Part shown: in pieces, positions 22,200 to 34,599 of the stretch
Layout: the number at the start of each line of letters is the position of its first letter
How positions within the stretch are numbered: position 1 is the first letter of the stretch
Assembly (NCBI GenBank): GCA_902702965.1
Contig: CACRXP010000228.1
Span: 175,014-239,013 of the forward strand
DNA from: Spirometra erinaceieuropaei
Taxonomy: Eukaryota > Platyhelminthes > Cestoda > Diphyllobothriidea > Diphyllobothriidae
Length of the DNA: 64,000 bases
Reading direction: 5' to 3'
Position numbers and translations under genes: made by a program
The notes under the pieces: generated by a model
Database searches by the model: none
Told to the model about the DNA's origin: nothing
What the model saw: only the letters and a program-made list of their open reading frames with translations

Positions 22200-23160
22200 T
22201 GATATAGCTTCCCTCTTGTTCATGAATTCACTTTTCACTAGTCTATTGGAGAATTGTGGAAGAGGTATGGAAGAGCGCTGTTTAATTCTTGGATAAGTAT
22301 AGCCAGTGAACTTGGTCGATAAGACTGGGCCTTATGGAGTGGACACAGTTGGTGAAAGTGTTTGATTAGGCTTACCGGCGTTTAATCACTAGTCACTGAA
22401 CTGCTAGGAACTGCCCTAGTTGTGTTCTAAATGGGAGCATCCTGAATAAGTTGCGGAGGATCTATCGATTAGTTAACGTCTGCGCTTCGGACATCATTTG
22501 CGATCGTTTGAGTGCTCATCTGATGAGCTTCATGCTTCTCACAAAAACAGAATAAAGTTGTTAATGGAGGTGAGGGTCCCCTTCTAAGAGCACAATCCGT
22601 GAAGAGACTGGAGATATTTTTTTAACATTTTCAAAGATACTCTTAGTTTGTAACTGTGGCGATACGCTTTTTAAACATGACCACAGAGTGTTTCAACTGT
22701 GCCGAATGTGCATAGTTGCGTAACGCTTGACTGTGTCAACAGCAATTATGAAACTATGAAATTGCTTCGTGTGAACACCTATGGAGTAGTTTCAGAAGCG
22801 TATGACGCCTAAAACATTAGTGCACGTGCGTATTACCTAGTTCATTCGTTGAAATTTTTGATTTGATAAAAGTCTTTGTGCATCTTACGGGTTCAGAAAC
22901 TGTTCCGAGAAAAAAATGACAATTTGACCGCATTCTCCATTTGTACGGCGATTCCACACAAGCAAAATTGACACGGAGTGGGGAATATACACATGCAAAT
23001 GGCGCCCTTAATCCCATTGTGTTCTGCGTTGATAGGCATTGTGAGCCTATTTTGTGTTTAGATCCGTTGACTGCATCGTCAAGATTTCAATTTCCAAATT
23101 TATGAGTTTCGGTAAAAGATGCGCCGATGCTGATTCAAGTCTTCATTCTTGATACAACCC
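22200..23160. other. No recognised feature
   Basis: A/T-rich sequence with only one short minus-strand frame (22817-23017) and no recognisable repeat. Confidence 0.4.
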
Positions 23161-23164
23161 GATA

Positions 23165-23815
23165 CTAAATAGCTTTATTCCAGTCGAAATATTTGGAGAC
23201 CGGTAGCGAGTGAACGTAGCGATACACCTGAGTGTGTACTGAGAGCAAACGCCACCTGCGGCCTCATACCATGCTCAAACGAAACTCTAGTTGCGTGATG
23301 TTCATAGGTAGGCATTCACTAGTCGTAGTTTCTAAGACCAAAAAAGGTTACTATAACTGCTGACTAAAAGCCCGCCGAAGGAATGGGGACAGTCATTCAT
23401 CTTCGCATGAATTTTCAGGGATTCGCGCGCATGCGATGATCCGACGAGAGATCGTATTTACGTGTCGATTTGTGTGCCGATTTAATCTGCATTCTCGACA
23501 CTACTGGATGCCCAAATGCTTTTTTTCAGTTGGAATATTTGGAAACTAGTAGAAGGCGAACGTAACCGTACGCCTGTGTTTTTACTGAGAGCGAACACCA
23601 CCTGCGGCCTCATGCTACGCTCAAACGAGACTTAAGTTGCGTACGCATTCCCTATTCGTTGTTTCTAAGAACAAAAAGGCTAATAGAACTGTTGACTAAA
23701 AGTCTCGCCAAAGGAATGAGGACAGTCATTCATTTTCACATGAATTTTCCGGGATTTGCGCGCATGCTATGATCCTACGAGAGATCGTCTTTACGTGTCG
23801 ATTTGCGTGTATAAA
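23165..23815. repeat. Tandem duplication of a ~350 bp unit
   Basis: Unit 1 (about 23165-23480) and unit 2 (about 23515-23815) share 'cacctgcggcctcat', 'gctcaaacga', 'aggacagtcattcat' or its near form, 'gcatgaatttt' or 'acatgaatttt', and 'gagagatcgt.tttacgtgtc'. I estimate about 85% identity by eye. There is no coding frame in common. Confidence 0.8.
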
Positions 23816-24544
23816 CGCGTGCGCTCTGCCATATCGTTAAACGTCGGCTCTATTCCATTAAGCACTGTACAAATTTATCGCCAGTGACACTGAATAAGCG
23901 TGTTAATTGCGAAAGGACGGCCACTTAGAACCTAATTTCATGGAAGCAGAAATCAACACTGTGTTTACCCATCCGTGACTGAAAGGGGGTAGCTAGAAAA
24001 CTCACTGAAAAAAACCATAATGGTTATTGTGATCACTGCATCATCAACTGATCCTCCGACTTACCCTCCGTCGTCTGTGCTGGGCATTATTCAGTGACGT
24101 GGGAGCTGCGTTAACCGATCTAGCCTCGTTGCAAGACGGTGAACAGGCCGTGTAAGCTGCTATGAAGATCCGGTAAAAAACACTCGCAGACAGAATTTCT
24201 AACAGTGAATGACTACCTATTGTAGCTTCCCCCAACCAGGGGAGCTTCGAGCAACTATAACCGCTCTGATACTAACTGCAACACCAAGGCACAGTTAAAT
24301 CAGCACTGTCTGCTCCAAAGGAAATAAACTGGTAAAATTTCCATGTAAATCGGCATCTTTTCCCAAAGTCCTCAAATCTAGACCTTGTCTTCATGTTTGC
24401 GAAGCAGTGGACCCAACGGTTCAAGAAAGATCGCCCGGAGTCATTCAGTTTTCGAGTAGCAGGCAACTTTGGAGGGGCGAAACAAGATGCAGTATGCCTG
24501 AAAATATTTCATGACGTCTCTAAACGTGTATTTACCACGAAGAC

Positions 24545-24880
24545 GCCATTGGTTTTGAGTTGGTTTCACTGTCCGACGACGTTTAATAAGCCAGAAATTT
24601 CCATCTCGGTCTTCTTAAATGTTGTCGACACTCTCTCTTAAACTTAGCACTGTTTGCTAGGCGAACGTCACAAAGTACAAGGAGACTAGTACGCTCCGTA
24701 ACCTGATCGGTGGATGCACTTCCCGCAATTCTGGCCACAACCGACGGGATACCGGGCCGTGGCCTCATTGTAGAGCGTAGAACTTGGTACGGCTCAATGA
24801 TCAAACGTGGGCTTGGGTATGGCTTACTGACGACGGCTAATAAGCCAGAACTGGCCATCCCTTTCTGGTCACTATGGGAT
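24545..24880 (+). mobile_element. Degenerate SINE-like fragments
   Basis: There are two body pieces: 'cgacgacgtttaataagcca' near 24575 and 'ctgacgacggctaataagcc' near 24827. The second is preceded by a degraded head (GGGCCGTGGCCTCATTGTAG). They are old copies of the family at 17284. Confidence 0.6.
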
Positions 24881-25741
24881 TGCCCGCAGGGTGTGGTAGA
24901 TTGAATTTCAAAGCACAACGGAAGAAGCTTTTTCCGCGCTTTAACAAGCCCAATGAAAGATCCTCTCACGACGAATTCCTAATGATTTTCCAAGTTGGGA
25001 CTTCCAATAAAACAAAATGCATCAGTATTTTAAGTGACGTTTTCGAGAAAACGTAATTTTTGACTGGAAGGTCGTACAAAAATTGGCATCAATCCATTTT
25101 ATTAAAGCTGATTCACCTTTTACTAAATGCGGAAAGACATGAACTACATGGTTAGTGACATTTTTCTCAACCGTAATTAGAGTGTTATAAGTTGCCCAAT
25201 ACGAGGCTAGGGTGTTATGGCGTTAAACTTGACTTGGGAACAGATTAACTACTTATTAGATGTGCCATGGCATTAAAGGCATGCTCTAAAGTTCCCTTTA
25301 AAATTTGATCATGAGTTCCATTGCTTACCGTAGGGAAAGGTCTGATCATATTCCAGGATCTGTTGGCAGTTGTATGCCCCCTAAAACTTTTGATGCCAAC
25401 TACCCTCACACACAGTTCACAGTATACGTATGACAGAGGTGATGGGCCACAAGGAGACCGCGTCTTTAACAAAGTAACTTGTTGCGTGCATCAACAGGTC
25501 GGGCAATTTCACTGTTTAAAGTGATGCTTATCTATTCGCAGATTCGCAAGATCAGAGACACTACCTCTTCAGGATCACAAAACCTCCCGAGGCTTCGACG
25601 ATCCTGGGTGCAGAACTTCATCTCTATCGGCTTCCCAGGAGTCCAAAACGTCCGAATGGTCAAAAGGCGCCACGCAGCCCAAGGCAGCAAAGATCCGATC
25701 TTATCCTTGTGAGTCCATACTCTCAGAGTCGAATTGATGTC

Positions 25742-25850
25742 CTTCCTCCTCCTCCTCCTCCTCCTCCTCCTCCTCCTCCTCCTCCTCCTCCCCCTCCTCC
25801 TCCTTCTCCTTCTCCTTCTTCTTCTTCTTCTTCTTCTTCTTCTTCTTCTA
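25742..25850. repeat. CTC/CTT trinucleotide microsatellite
   Basis: A run of (TCC)n passes into (CTT)n. The long Pro, Leu, Ser and Arg ORFs that cross it on both strands are products of the repeat. Confidence 0.98.
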
Positions 25851-26097
25851 TTCCTCCCTCTAATCCTCATCCTCACCCTCGGCCATTTTGAGAGTGAAAA
25901 TCGTTTACATATCTTGGCTTTCAGTACAAAATATTCTTTGGCTTTAATTATCTTTCCTGTTTGACATATGTACGTAATCACAGTTATTTATTTAAACGCA
26001 TGATGGACTGGTGGGCGGTCGCGTAACTCACGTTGAATATGCATAAGAGCACCTTTAATCCCACCAGGTAAAGTCATTGCGGTTTAATTTGCACCTA

Positions 26098-26290
26098 AAA
26101 GAAAAAAACACCGGACGACTTCACATCTTGTTTCACACAGAAAGGAGACAAGAAGTGACTGGGGGATGACCGCACATACCGACTCTCTGCCCACGAAGAA
26201 GAAAAGTTATCACGAAGATAAGTTATCATATAATCAGTAATATGGCGCATAAGCGTGTTCTTCGCAGACTCATAATGAAGACCGTTTGTC
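26098..26290. repeat. Inverted-repeat arm, partner at 28450-28620
   Basis: The reverse complement of this segment matches 28450-28620 closely: 'gatgtgaagtcgtccg', 'ctttctgtgtgaaacaagat', 'gtatgtgcggtcat', 'ataacttttcttcttcg', and 'gcgccatat'. The arms are separated by about 2.2 kb. This is probably a family of decayed elements in opposite orientations. Confidence 0.8.
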
Positions 26291-28449
26291 GATAGCAAAT
26301 ATGCTCGGCTGTATATAAGTCGATAATGTATCGTGTTGAGGTAATTTTGTACCATAATAAAGTTATCTTGTAAGGTAAAGCTCAGAGATCCACGCATTTA
26401 CGAACATCTATGATCGTTTAAATGTACTTACTGTACCATGGTGGCCCTGACTCCGGACGCCCATCTCCGTCCTAGAGTTAGAATAAACCGACGAATGGGA
26501 CAGGGTTTGACTTGGAATGCCCGATGACTAACTAACTCGACTGCAAGTCTCAGTCGCCCCCCCCCTCCCCAGAGGTTGGTGTAAAACTGACAGATCATGG
26601 CAGCGTTACTGAACTGACCGATTTCTTTTAACGTTGATTTTTTCGTTTGCCACGAGGTGCCCTCTAGGCACTTTTGTAAGCGGCTACGCCAGAATGAACT
26701 GGACGATTTCCGGTTTCCCGGAGCCAATCCACAGCAACATTCGTGGGGGCTGAATCATCACTGGGAAACGACGCGGCAATCGGTTCACACGGACGACTAC
26801 AAAGAAATGAGGGCAGTAGAATGACGGTACGCATATGAAAGCACCGATGCGTGAGAGGCAGATCGGGGAGCAGGCATGCGAATAGCGATGATCGTGGTGT
26901 AGGTAGTTCTTTGGTGACTCGAGTTTTGAACTCGTGTAGAGTTCCAAGTACTGCTTCCGGTTATCCGGTATCTGGTTTTTTGCCTCTTATTCTCTGCCCA
27001 AGCAGTCGGTACAAAAAGGTGAGATTTCTGAAGTGATGGTGCTGCTATTCACACGATAATCAGATAAAGAGACAGCTGAGATAAGAATAAATATCCGATT
27101 GTCTGTGGGACGTGACGGAATTCGTCTGGAAGTTGTAGCTCGATCTCCCAGGGGTTCTGGATTTCTACTCAACCAGACCGCCAAGCGCAGTTGGAAACTG
27201 CCATGGCGACTTAAAAATACTGCGGTTCCTCGAAGTCATACCACTTTTTGCAGTCGAATTCAGAAACCTGCCCTATACGGGGACGCTGTTCACTGATCTG
27301 ATTTAATCACAGGGTGGCGCATAACGCGGAGTGGTGTTCGCAGGTAGGATGGACAATGTATGCTTTATTTTACTTTGGAATTCCAGATCAGAAGGCGTGA
27401 GTCAGTGGGATAATTGCCAGCGACAGGTCAATGCTTTCTCGCCGTTACGCGTACGCCTTTTAAAATCCTAGTCTATAGTTTCAAGGCAAACAAAAACGAT
27501 AATTTCCCGTCCCGCAGTAAGGTCATATAAGTGACCAAACCTCAACGGAACTGTGGACACACCCATCTAAACCAGTAGAACTCGGGATCCCACGATCTAA
27601 GCCATTTATCATTGGATTCTAAAGTCATGCGGGTTGGGTTTCGAATCCTAGGTTTTTCCGGCTCGATGCAGATGGCGAAAATTACATAAGCCATAATTTT
27701 CTCTCCTTCTCCTTCTCCTACTTCTCTTCATTTTTAGTGATTGGACTCTTCTAGCAGATGAGTACAGACGGGGTCTCCCAGCTTTCCTGGAAACTCTGTA
27801 GTTATGGATCAGTCTATCCACCTATCCGAAATACAGTTTGGCGACCTAGCTCGTTAGGACATCCGTGATCTGGACAAGATGTTGTACCAGCTGGTGCTGC
27901 CATTCACCGTGGATCAGTCTGATAGTTGAAACCTGAAAGAAACTAGAAAAATAAAATGAAGATGACAAGGCTGTTCTCACTGCAATTCACTTCACTTTCT
28001 GACATATTCATCTAGTGGTGATACCCTTAGTGAGAGAGATGAAATTGACTGTTGGTCCTCAGTCGAAGTCCTACTCATAAACGCACACCTCTTAAACTCA
28101 GCGTCCTTGAAGATTTCATTTAACATGTTGCGCGGGATGATAGAAGTAGATCGTATACGTTCGCCATACCGTCCATATGCAAGCTGCACAGGTATTGCAA
28201 ATTCTCAGCCAGACTATGGGATAAGTTCAGAGAAAATGATGGAAGTGAGATCGCTTCGCTCTACGCTGACATCGCCAGACTGTTCCAGAACTAATTTAAC
28301 TGGAAGATGTTCTCGGACGCTTAGATAGAGTCAGGCCAATAGACCTCTCAGGCGGCCCAGACCCCGGTCGGCAGAGCTTGGGTCTGTGGCACAGATGATA
28401 GACCATTAGGCGACATGGATCGATTACGCTGTTCAGGTCTCATGCGTAA
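26291..28449. other. No recognised feature between inverted arms
   Basis: Short frames at 26428-26947, 27099-27296 and 27992-28328 show no domain. A C-rich run lies near 26551. Nothing else is supported. Confidence 0.4.
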
Positions 28450-28620
28450 GCGCGAGTCTGCGAAGAGCACGCATATGCGCCATATACTGATTAAATGCTA
28501 ACTTATCTTAGTGATAACTTTTCTTCTTCGCGGATAGAGAACCGGTATGTGCGGTCATCTCCCAGTCATTTCTTGTCTACTTTCTGTGTGAAACAAGATG
28601 TGAAGTCGTCCGCTGTTTCT
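28450..28620. repeat. Inverted-repeat arm, partner at 26098-26290
   Basis: This is the complementary arm described at 26098. It directly adjoins the left arm of a second inverted repeat that encloses telomere-like sequence. Confidence 0.8.
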
Positions 28621-28628
28621 TCACTTTT

Positions 28629-29176
28629 AGCCGAAGTACGATGCTGAAATCGTTTAGTGGGAAAGTAGCCGAAGCTAAAACGGAAAAGGGCAACCTGATG
28701 TATCACGATTTCGAAGGAGATCAAAAATTCCAGCAAAAGACTTGCCTGACAGGACACGGGGGACAGCAATACCTTAAACCTAACGTTAATCCTAACTTCA
28801 AAAGTAAACCTAAACCTTGAAGTAATTACAAACCTAACGTCCACCCTATACTCAACACTAAACCTAACCCTAAACCTAACACGAACCCTAACCCTGAGCC
28901 CGATCTTAACCGTAACCGAAACCATAACACTACCCCTAACCCCGATCTTAACACTGAAAGAAGACCTAAACCGTCATCCAAACCATAACCGTAAACGTAA
29001 CCCCCAATCTAACCTGGAACTCTTAACACAAGACCTAACTCTAAACTCAACTCTCAACCTCACACGAAATCAAACCCTAAAACTAACCCTAACTTTAAAT
29101 TGAAACATCAGGTTGCCCTTTTCCGTTTTAGCTTCGAATACTTTCTCACTGATGATTTCAGCATCCTCCTTCGGCT
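28629..29176. repeat. Telomere-like array enclosed by an inverted repeat
   Basis: Arms at 28629-28701 and 29105-29176 are reverse complements with few changes ('catcaggttgccctt', 'ttccgttttagcttcg', 'gatttcagcatc'). Between them, about 28772-29098, runs a degenerate array of CCTAAAC, CCCTAACCCTAA and similar words, all in the C-rich orientation. The minus-strand ORF at 28566-28925, with alternating Arg/Val, is a product of the array. Confidence 0.8.
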
Positions 29177-29179
29177 AAC

Positions 29180-30300
29180 TTTCCCTTCAATACCCCCATT
29201 GCGCTTGCATGTGGGACTCAGCGTAAACGAGTCTTACCCCTTAGGCTGCACTACTCATAGATATTGGATTGCAACTTCCGAGAACGAGAAGTTGTGAGAT
29301 TCCTTTTGTATTAACGTAAACAGAATCATCCTCTCCGGTCGGCAATGGCAACCAAATGCGCCCTATGCTGAGGGTCGGGACGATGACCAAATGGCAAGAC
29401 TGTTGGCGGGCGCCCGCTTGGTCGGCCTTACCAGTGAGATGCCGGTGGCCTAGCCCGCATTGTAGCACTACTCTGCCGCGAGGGGTTAAGTTACAAAAGG
29501 TCAAGTTAGGTACAAACAGACTCGCAGTCGGTTCAAAAAGTAAGGGAGCAAGCAAAAAACGCCATTCAGGTCAGAACGCCAGGTATGGACATCGATCAAA
29601 AACACGATAAGAATGATCACACACTCAACTCCAAAATGGGTGCCCATATAAGACATTCTGAGGTGTGTTCACGGGGTGGACTCTACGTCGCATATCGCGT
29701 ATTTCGAGCTGTTTATAACACCTGCTACCGAACCATCATCGGTAAGCACAGAGCGTTTGACTGACAGGACCAATGGTGGTGCAGTCTTCTTTGCCAGTTA
29801 GCGCTACAACTCTGGGGGCGGAATCCTCGTTTACTGCCTGAAACGCCAGCAGCAGAGTTGACGTTCAACATTCCGATTAGTTACGTGGTAACCGTTGCAC
29901 TCTTGTGTTTAGCCCCGACAGATGATACTCGAAGACGGATCTATCCAATTTCTTCCTCCCGCTCGTTCAATGGGCAAATATACCTCTCCCTAGACAACAA
30001 CAAGAGAATGTCTATGCGTCTGTGAGAGATAGTGAACAGTGTATACTCAGATGTCTCATCTTCTTCTCACCATTCGGTATTCTCTGCTGCTCATCCAATG
30101 GCGTGTGAGTCGACAGTGTCCAAAGAACCGGACAGATCCACAATGGTCATTGTTGGGCAGCCCAACAGAGTTATACGTCCATCCGACAGCATAATGCCGC
30201 TGCTGTCTCAAGGGGACAGCGATGATTTGCGCGCGAACCGGCCTGCCGTGAAGGGAACCGCAGAACACACACCTCGGTCCCCCTTAACATACCCACAGTA
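29180..30300. other. No recognised gene
   Basis: Overlapping frames at 29241-29610 on both strands and 30032-30325 are open but carry no motif I know. Confidence 0.35.
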
Positions 30301-30743
30301 TGTTATTACCGACAAAGACTGGTAGATAGCCGTCGTCAGTCAGTCATACTCAACCCCGAAGTGTGAAACACCTGGGGCTCGATCCCGCGACCTGTTAGTT
30401 AGAAGTCCAACGCCTCTAACCACTGAGCCAGGGGCTCATTGTCCCATCGGTTTCGATCGGGAATATAGAACCGTGGAGAGGCGCTCATCGATCGTTCTTA
30501 TGGAACTCACTCGTCCCGTTTTGCCTTACGGGCTCTCTCTCGAGGCCACGCAGAGGAGCATGATATAGGCAGAATGGTATTACCGGCCAGTCTCCCTTGT
30601 CTTTGACGGTAATAACATTCTGCCTATATCATGCGCCGCTGTGTGGGCTACTAGTTGGGCTCGAGAGAGAGAGAGCCCGTAAGGCACAATGTGACGAGTG
30701 AGTTCCATAAGAACGATCGGTGAGCGCCCCTCTACAATACCCA
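30301..30743. mobile_element. SINE-like cluster with a head-to-head inverted pair
   Basis: A minus-strand head with the start of its body (30301-30440) is followed by a minus-strand body (30440-30588), then by a plus-strand body (30589-30743). The latter two are inverted about 'gccagtctccc'. The motifs are 'gcctatatcatgcgccgctg', 'ctcgagagagagaga', and 'gaacgatcggtgagcgccc'. Confidence 0.8.
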
Positions 30744-31446
30744 CAGTGTTCGAATGACAAGAAAATGTGTAGTTAACTGCATTTGGATGTGGGCACCAGT
30801 GGCCTAATGAAGGGCTTTTTATTTTCCATGGAAAGCCCCGTCAGTTTCCAAAATCGCTTGGGGGACCAGTGATGAGGTTAACCTTTCGCAGCGACCCCTC
30901 GCAGTCGAATAAGTTCAGCCAAGCACGCGTCTGGACTTTCAGCCAGTACCCGTGCTGGAAATGTGTCAAATCAATCCCTCTGTACACTTATAAACTCGAG
31001 GCTGCCGGTTGAGGGCTTATGAATTTTACACAGTAATTCCATTGACATTGATGGAAGTCGGTTTGAATTCTCATCAAATTCAAGGCCTAATATGAAGAAA
31101 CTCGTCTCGGAAATCTTATACTCCATGACTTTGTAGCCTTTATACAGAAATGAAGAGACCTAAAATGCATCTGAATTCCTCCCAAACAAGCATTTTCTTG
31201 CTTAAGTGGTGAGCTTAACTAGAAAATAATTAGCGAGAACAGAATGAATCAAATAAAGGTATTCCCACACAAGTGTACGTCTATGCCTTATCACACCCGG
31301 ATGTCTTACCGTTTGGAATAGGAAACAGGTGAGTAGAAAAGGCATTTTTTCTGAATAGTTCTTTTTTAAAAGAACTACAACGTCCGCCTCGGATACCTAT
31401 CAGTGAAGAAGCCAACAAAACGAAGCTTTTTTTTAATCAGCAACAA
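30744..31446. other. No recognised feature
   Basis: A/T-rich sequence before the assembly gap. A missing upstream exon of the TGF-beta-type gene could lie here or further away, but I found no propeptide-like frame. Confidence 0.4.
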
Positions 31447-31583
31447 NNNNNNNNNNNNNNNNNNNNNNNNNNNNNNNNNNNNNNNNNNNNNNNNNNNNNN
31501 NNNNNNNNNNNNNNNNNNNNNNNNNNNNNNNNNNNNNNNNNNNNNNNNNNNNNNNNNNNNNNNNNNNNNNNNNNNNNNNNNNN
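31447..31583. other. Assembly gap (137 N)
   Basis: Undetermined bases end only 22 bases before the first visible coding exon of the TGF-beta-type gene. ORFs containing X residues are artefacts. Confidence 1.
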
Positions 31584-31605
31584 CACTTACTATCATTTGT
31601 TTCAG

Positions 31606-31765
31606 CTAAAGCTCTATCTGGCTGAAAGTTCTCCAAAGAAGGGACAGGTGGTGATGCGGCTGTTGGATGCTCGCTGGCTCTCTAGCAGCAAGTACGGATG
31701 GATAGTGTTCAACTTGAAATCCGCCCTCGAGTACTGGCTTCGAAATCCGGATACCGGAAACCTTG
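31606..31765 (+). CDS. TGF-beta/BMP-type ligand, propeptide exon (partial gene)
   Basis: The exon follows a pyrimidine-rich acceptor (CATTTGTTTCAG) and ends at a CTTG|GTAAG donor. It is 160 bases, beginning in phase 0 and ending one base into a codon. It encodes LKLYLAES..., VVMRLLDARWLSSSKYGW and IVFNLKSALEYWLRNP, the classic TGF-beta propeptide signature: a hydrophobic strand, a small loop ending in GW, an amphipathic helix ending W-L-x-x-P, and then a GNLG turn. Upstream exons that would encode the signal peptide and the start of the propeptide were not found. The downstream exons at 44156 and 47242 match in phase. Confidence 0.8.
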
Positions 31766-32439
31766 GTAAGCTAGGCGTTTTCATGTGACACCCAAAATCT
31801 TGCGAAAAGGCAGTAAATATGAAAGCTTGAAATGTGTCTTACGCTTCAGGCGTATTTGTTGAATTAAGTACTTTTCAGCAAATATTCGCATGTTGCAATT
31901 GAAAAGTCAGTTTGGCAAACATGTATTTTCGGTAACTCGTCATCAGGCCAAAACAGTTACATAGAAGTTGAAATTATGCTAAGTAGCAGGGCTTATAAGT
32001 GATTCAGGGGCTAATAACACGCATCGTTCCCATGCCACTCGCATGGCGAGGCATGCTATGGCGTGGTCGGCGTGTCGTGGTCATTGGGTCAAGGAAGCGA
32101 GAGGAAGGGGGCACATAGGCTGTGAGTAATGTTTGTACGTGGGGTACGTTGTGCACACACCACTGCCATCAGGAAGTTGGGACGACGTTGGGGTCGGCGT
32201 TGGCCACGGAAGACAAAGCGCCTGTGTCAGAGTCTCCTGATAGCATAGCACTGGATTGGCTAGCCGTATAGCCACTGCCTCGGCTGTAGCTAGCATCCTT
32301 TTGATTTACTCAAGAAACTGTCGGTGTGGATATGACAGATTCGATATAAAAGGTCAGGAGGTGTTCCTAAAATAAGTTTTTTCGCTCTTCGACAATTCGG
32401 AAGGCTCGTTCTACTAATAGGCTTGATAAAGACTATAAA

Positions 32440-33050
32440 CGCTCACGACAGTTTGACCGTCGTGTCTGTCGATGTCCACCGAATGCTCCACCTCAAGGTT
32501 AGGCAGGCACAGTGACATGCGCATGAACTAGTTTACAGTGAGATTAGACTTGCGCAGCGTCTACTGCACTCTCTCCTCCCCCTCACCTGAGCCCGATGTC
32601 AAGACATAGTCAAGAAGACCGAAGGTGGGAGAGGGCGCAGGTGGCCTACACGGCCGAACCCACTGACAGGCGTACCACCACATCCCCTGGTCTACAACGA
32701 TGTCATTACCAGGACTTTAATCAATAACAAAAATGGGTCTGAAGGAGGGAATAACACAAGTCACTGGGCAATGATGTACACGGCCTGTATACACGGCAGG
32801 AGCGTAAACGCGTCCACCGACAGGGAACCAGGTACCAGAGAACTGCCAGCACGCACCAGGCTGCGAGGGTCATGATCCGCTAAATCATGGCAAAGTATAG
32901 GCACACAGCTCTTAGGGCCCAGAAGAGTGAGAAGCAGCCCTACATTTAGCCTAGACCATCACCCTTTAAAGGCCGTGCAACCAGTCAATTTTCAACTGGC
33001 AGGCACTGTACATAAGGTATGCACGCAATTCTCAAATGCGTGAGAGTGCC
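32440..33050 (+). repeat. Long copy of the GACCGTCGTTG repeat family
   Basis: It begins ACGACAGTTTGACCGTCGTG, continues GATGTCCACCG, GACTTGCGCAGCGTCTAC, 'gtcaagacatagtcaagaag', and 'cgtaccaccacatcccctgg', then a 3' part with 'ccaccgacagggaaccaggt' and 'ccaggctgcgagggtcatg'. The same order occurs at 51155-51640. It adjoins a LINE fragment. Confidence 0.75.
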
Positions 33051-33059
33051 AGAGGTCAC

Positions 33060-34030
33060 ATTAAGAAGGAGCCGTTGCATCCTCACTCTCAGCCCTTAAT
33101 CCGTCCCTCCACACAAATACACACACACATAGCTGGGCAGACTGCGTGGACTGAGTTGAGGCGCCAGTCGGCAACCATCCAAGCCGCGGCGCTTTGCGCA
33201 CCGTGATAGTCTCAGGCTCCGATCGCACATGCAGCAGAGGAGTCCACATGAAGACAGAGCCGAGAAACAAGTTTTCAACTTGCGTGAGAGGTGTAATTTG
33301 AGTGCTTGCGTTGTGAGGCGGTGAGTGATATATATGTGTGGTGCAGGTGCTGGTGGGTAAGTGTGTGGTATGTCCAACGGTGGTCTACTGCAGGTTTTCA
33401 TGAATGCAGATGTTACCTAGTAGGCCCACGCGGTGGCTGAATGTGCGAGGGCAGTTGAGGCGGATGTGGCGAGTGTAGGTTAGTGTTCCAGGCACTGGTT
33501 CGTCTGTCTTTAAGCAATGGATTTGGGTTTCAGAGAAATTTTAACAGTATCCTCGTTGCCCCGTTTTTGTCCCCTGCTTGCGAATGCCTCGGAGATTGCG
33601 CCGTTGACCGGGACACGCGCCATCATACGGTCGTGGAGCTGGCGTACTATGAGCGTGAATAGCTCAGGACGGGCGAATTTCTGCACGACTGTCCAGAGTC
33701 CCCCCCAATTCACTGTATAGAAGGCTTCCGTCAAGTCCACGAAGCTGGTGTAGAGGTAGGTTTGCATCTCCTGGCACGGTAAACGACGAAGGCCAGGTCG
33801 GGGGTCCCGCTGTATCGTCAGAAGCCACATTGGTTTTCCGGCAGTTGTCCTTGCCCGAAGTGGCCGTTGAGGCGACTGAAGAGGATGCAGGAGATGCCCT
33901 GTGATTGACACAGAATTTCCGGTTACAGTTGCGCTTGTAGAGGTGGACGATTGCTGCGTCCTTAAAATCCGGAGGAACTTCTTCAAAGCGCCACATCTCT
34001 TGAAACAGCGCCACCCACCCACCCACCCAC
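33060..34030 (-). pseudogene. Rearranged zinc-finger LINE fragment
   Basis: Reading the minus strand from 34030 downward, one frame gives a weakened FQEMWRFEEVPPDFKDA region and a YKRN-like stretch. The reverse transcriptase core follows at about 33770-33560: TYLYTSFVDLTEAFYTVNW is motif A, and IVRQLHDRMMARVPVNGAIS comes next. The RT is then broken, and from about 33505 to 33430 zinc-finger remains (TDEPVPG..., CPRTFSHRVGLLG) lead into the 3' UTR (to about 33060). The middle of the RT, including the FADD box, and the linker are missing. It is a relic of the same family as the element at 54353, with deletions and stop codons. Confidence 0.8.
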
Positions 34031-34340
34031 CCAAACACACGACAGTTCGACCGTCGGTCTCGACGATGTCTACCGTGTGCACCACAGAAAGGCGGAGCAG
34101 GGACGGTGACTTGCGCCTGAATTAGTTTAAAGTGATAGTAGATTTGCGCAGTATCTACCGCACCCTCTCTTCCCCATTTTCTATCTGGACCCGGTGTCAA
34201 GACAGAGTCGAGAAGATCGGAAGTGGGGGGAGGGTGCAGGCGACTGGCAGGGCCGGAGCCGCACCTAGACGTGCCACTACACCCCCTGTCCCACACAGCA
34301 AACGACCAGGACTTTTCGCCAACACACAAGCAGGGGCCAG
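34005..34340 (+). repeat. GACCGTCGTTG repeat family copy
   Basis: A (CCCA)n tract at about 34014-34032 is followed by ACGACAGTTCGACCGTCGGT, GATGTCTACCGTGTGC, 'gacttgcgcctgaatt', 'ggacccggtgtcaagacaga' and 'gtgccactacaccccctg'. It sits at the 5' side of the minus-strand LINE fragment. Confidence 0.75.
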
Positions 34341-34599
34341 AGCGAAGAGGATGTATGATGTGATGGCCTTAATGATTACGTTCATAGTTGGGGGTGGGAA
34401 GTTGCATCCTCGGCCTAACTGTTGCGGTGCCAACGACAACCGTCCGATTTCGCTCATCGATAATAACGGGGGTGGGGGTAGTGACATTCTAATGATCGTC
34501 CATTGTTTAAAAATATCTTTTTGCTCTGGTCTGGCAACTAACCTCTCCCACTCCTCTTCCTAGTTTGCATCTGCATGTATGCTTTCACTGGGGTCGTTG

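Noticed and set aside
25532..25981. 149-residue Arg-rich ORF on the minus strand
   Set aside because: It is a readthrough of a CTC/CTT microsatellite; the Arg, Pro, Leu and Ser runs on all frames are repeat products.
28566..28925. 119-residue Val/Arg/Phe-rich ORF
   Set aside because: It reads through telomere-like repeats and inverted-repeat sequence; the alternating residues come from the repeat period.
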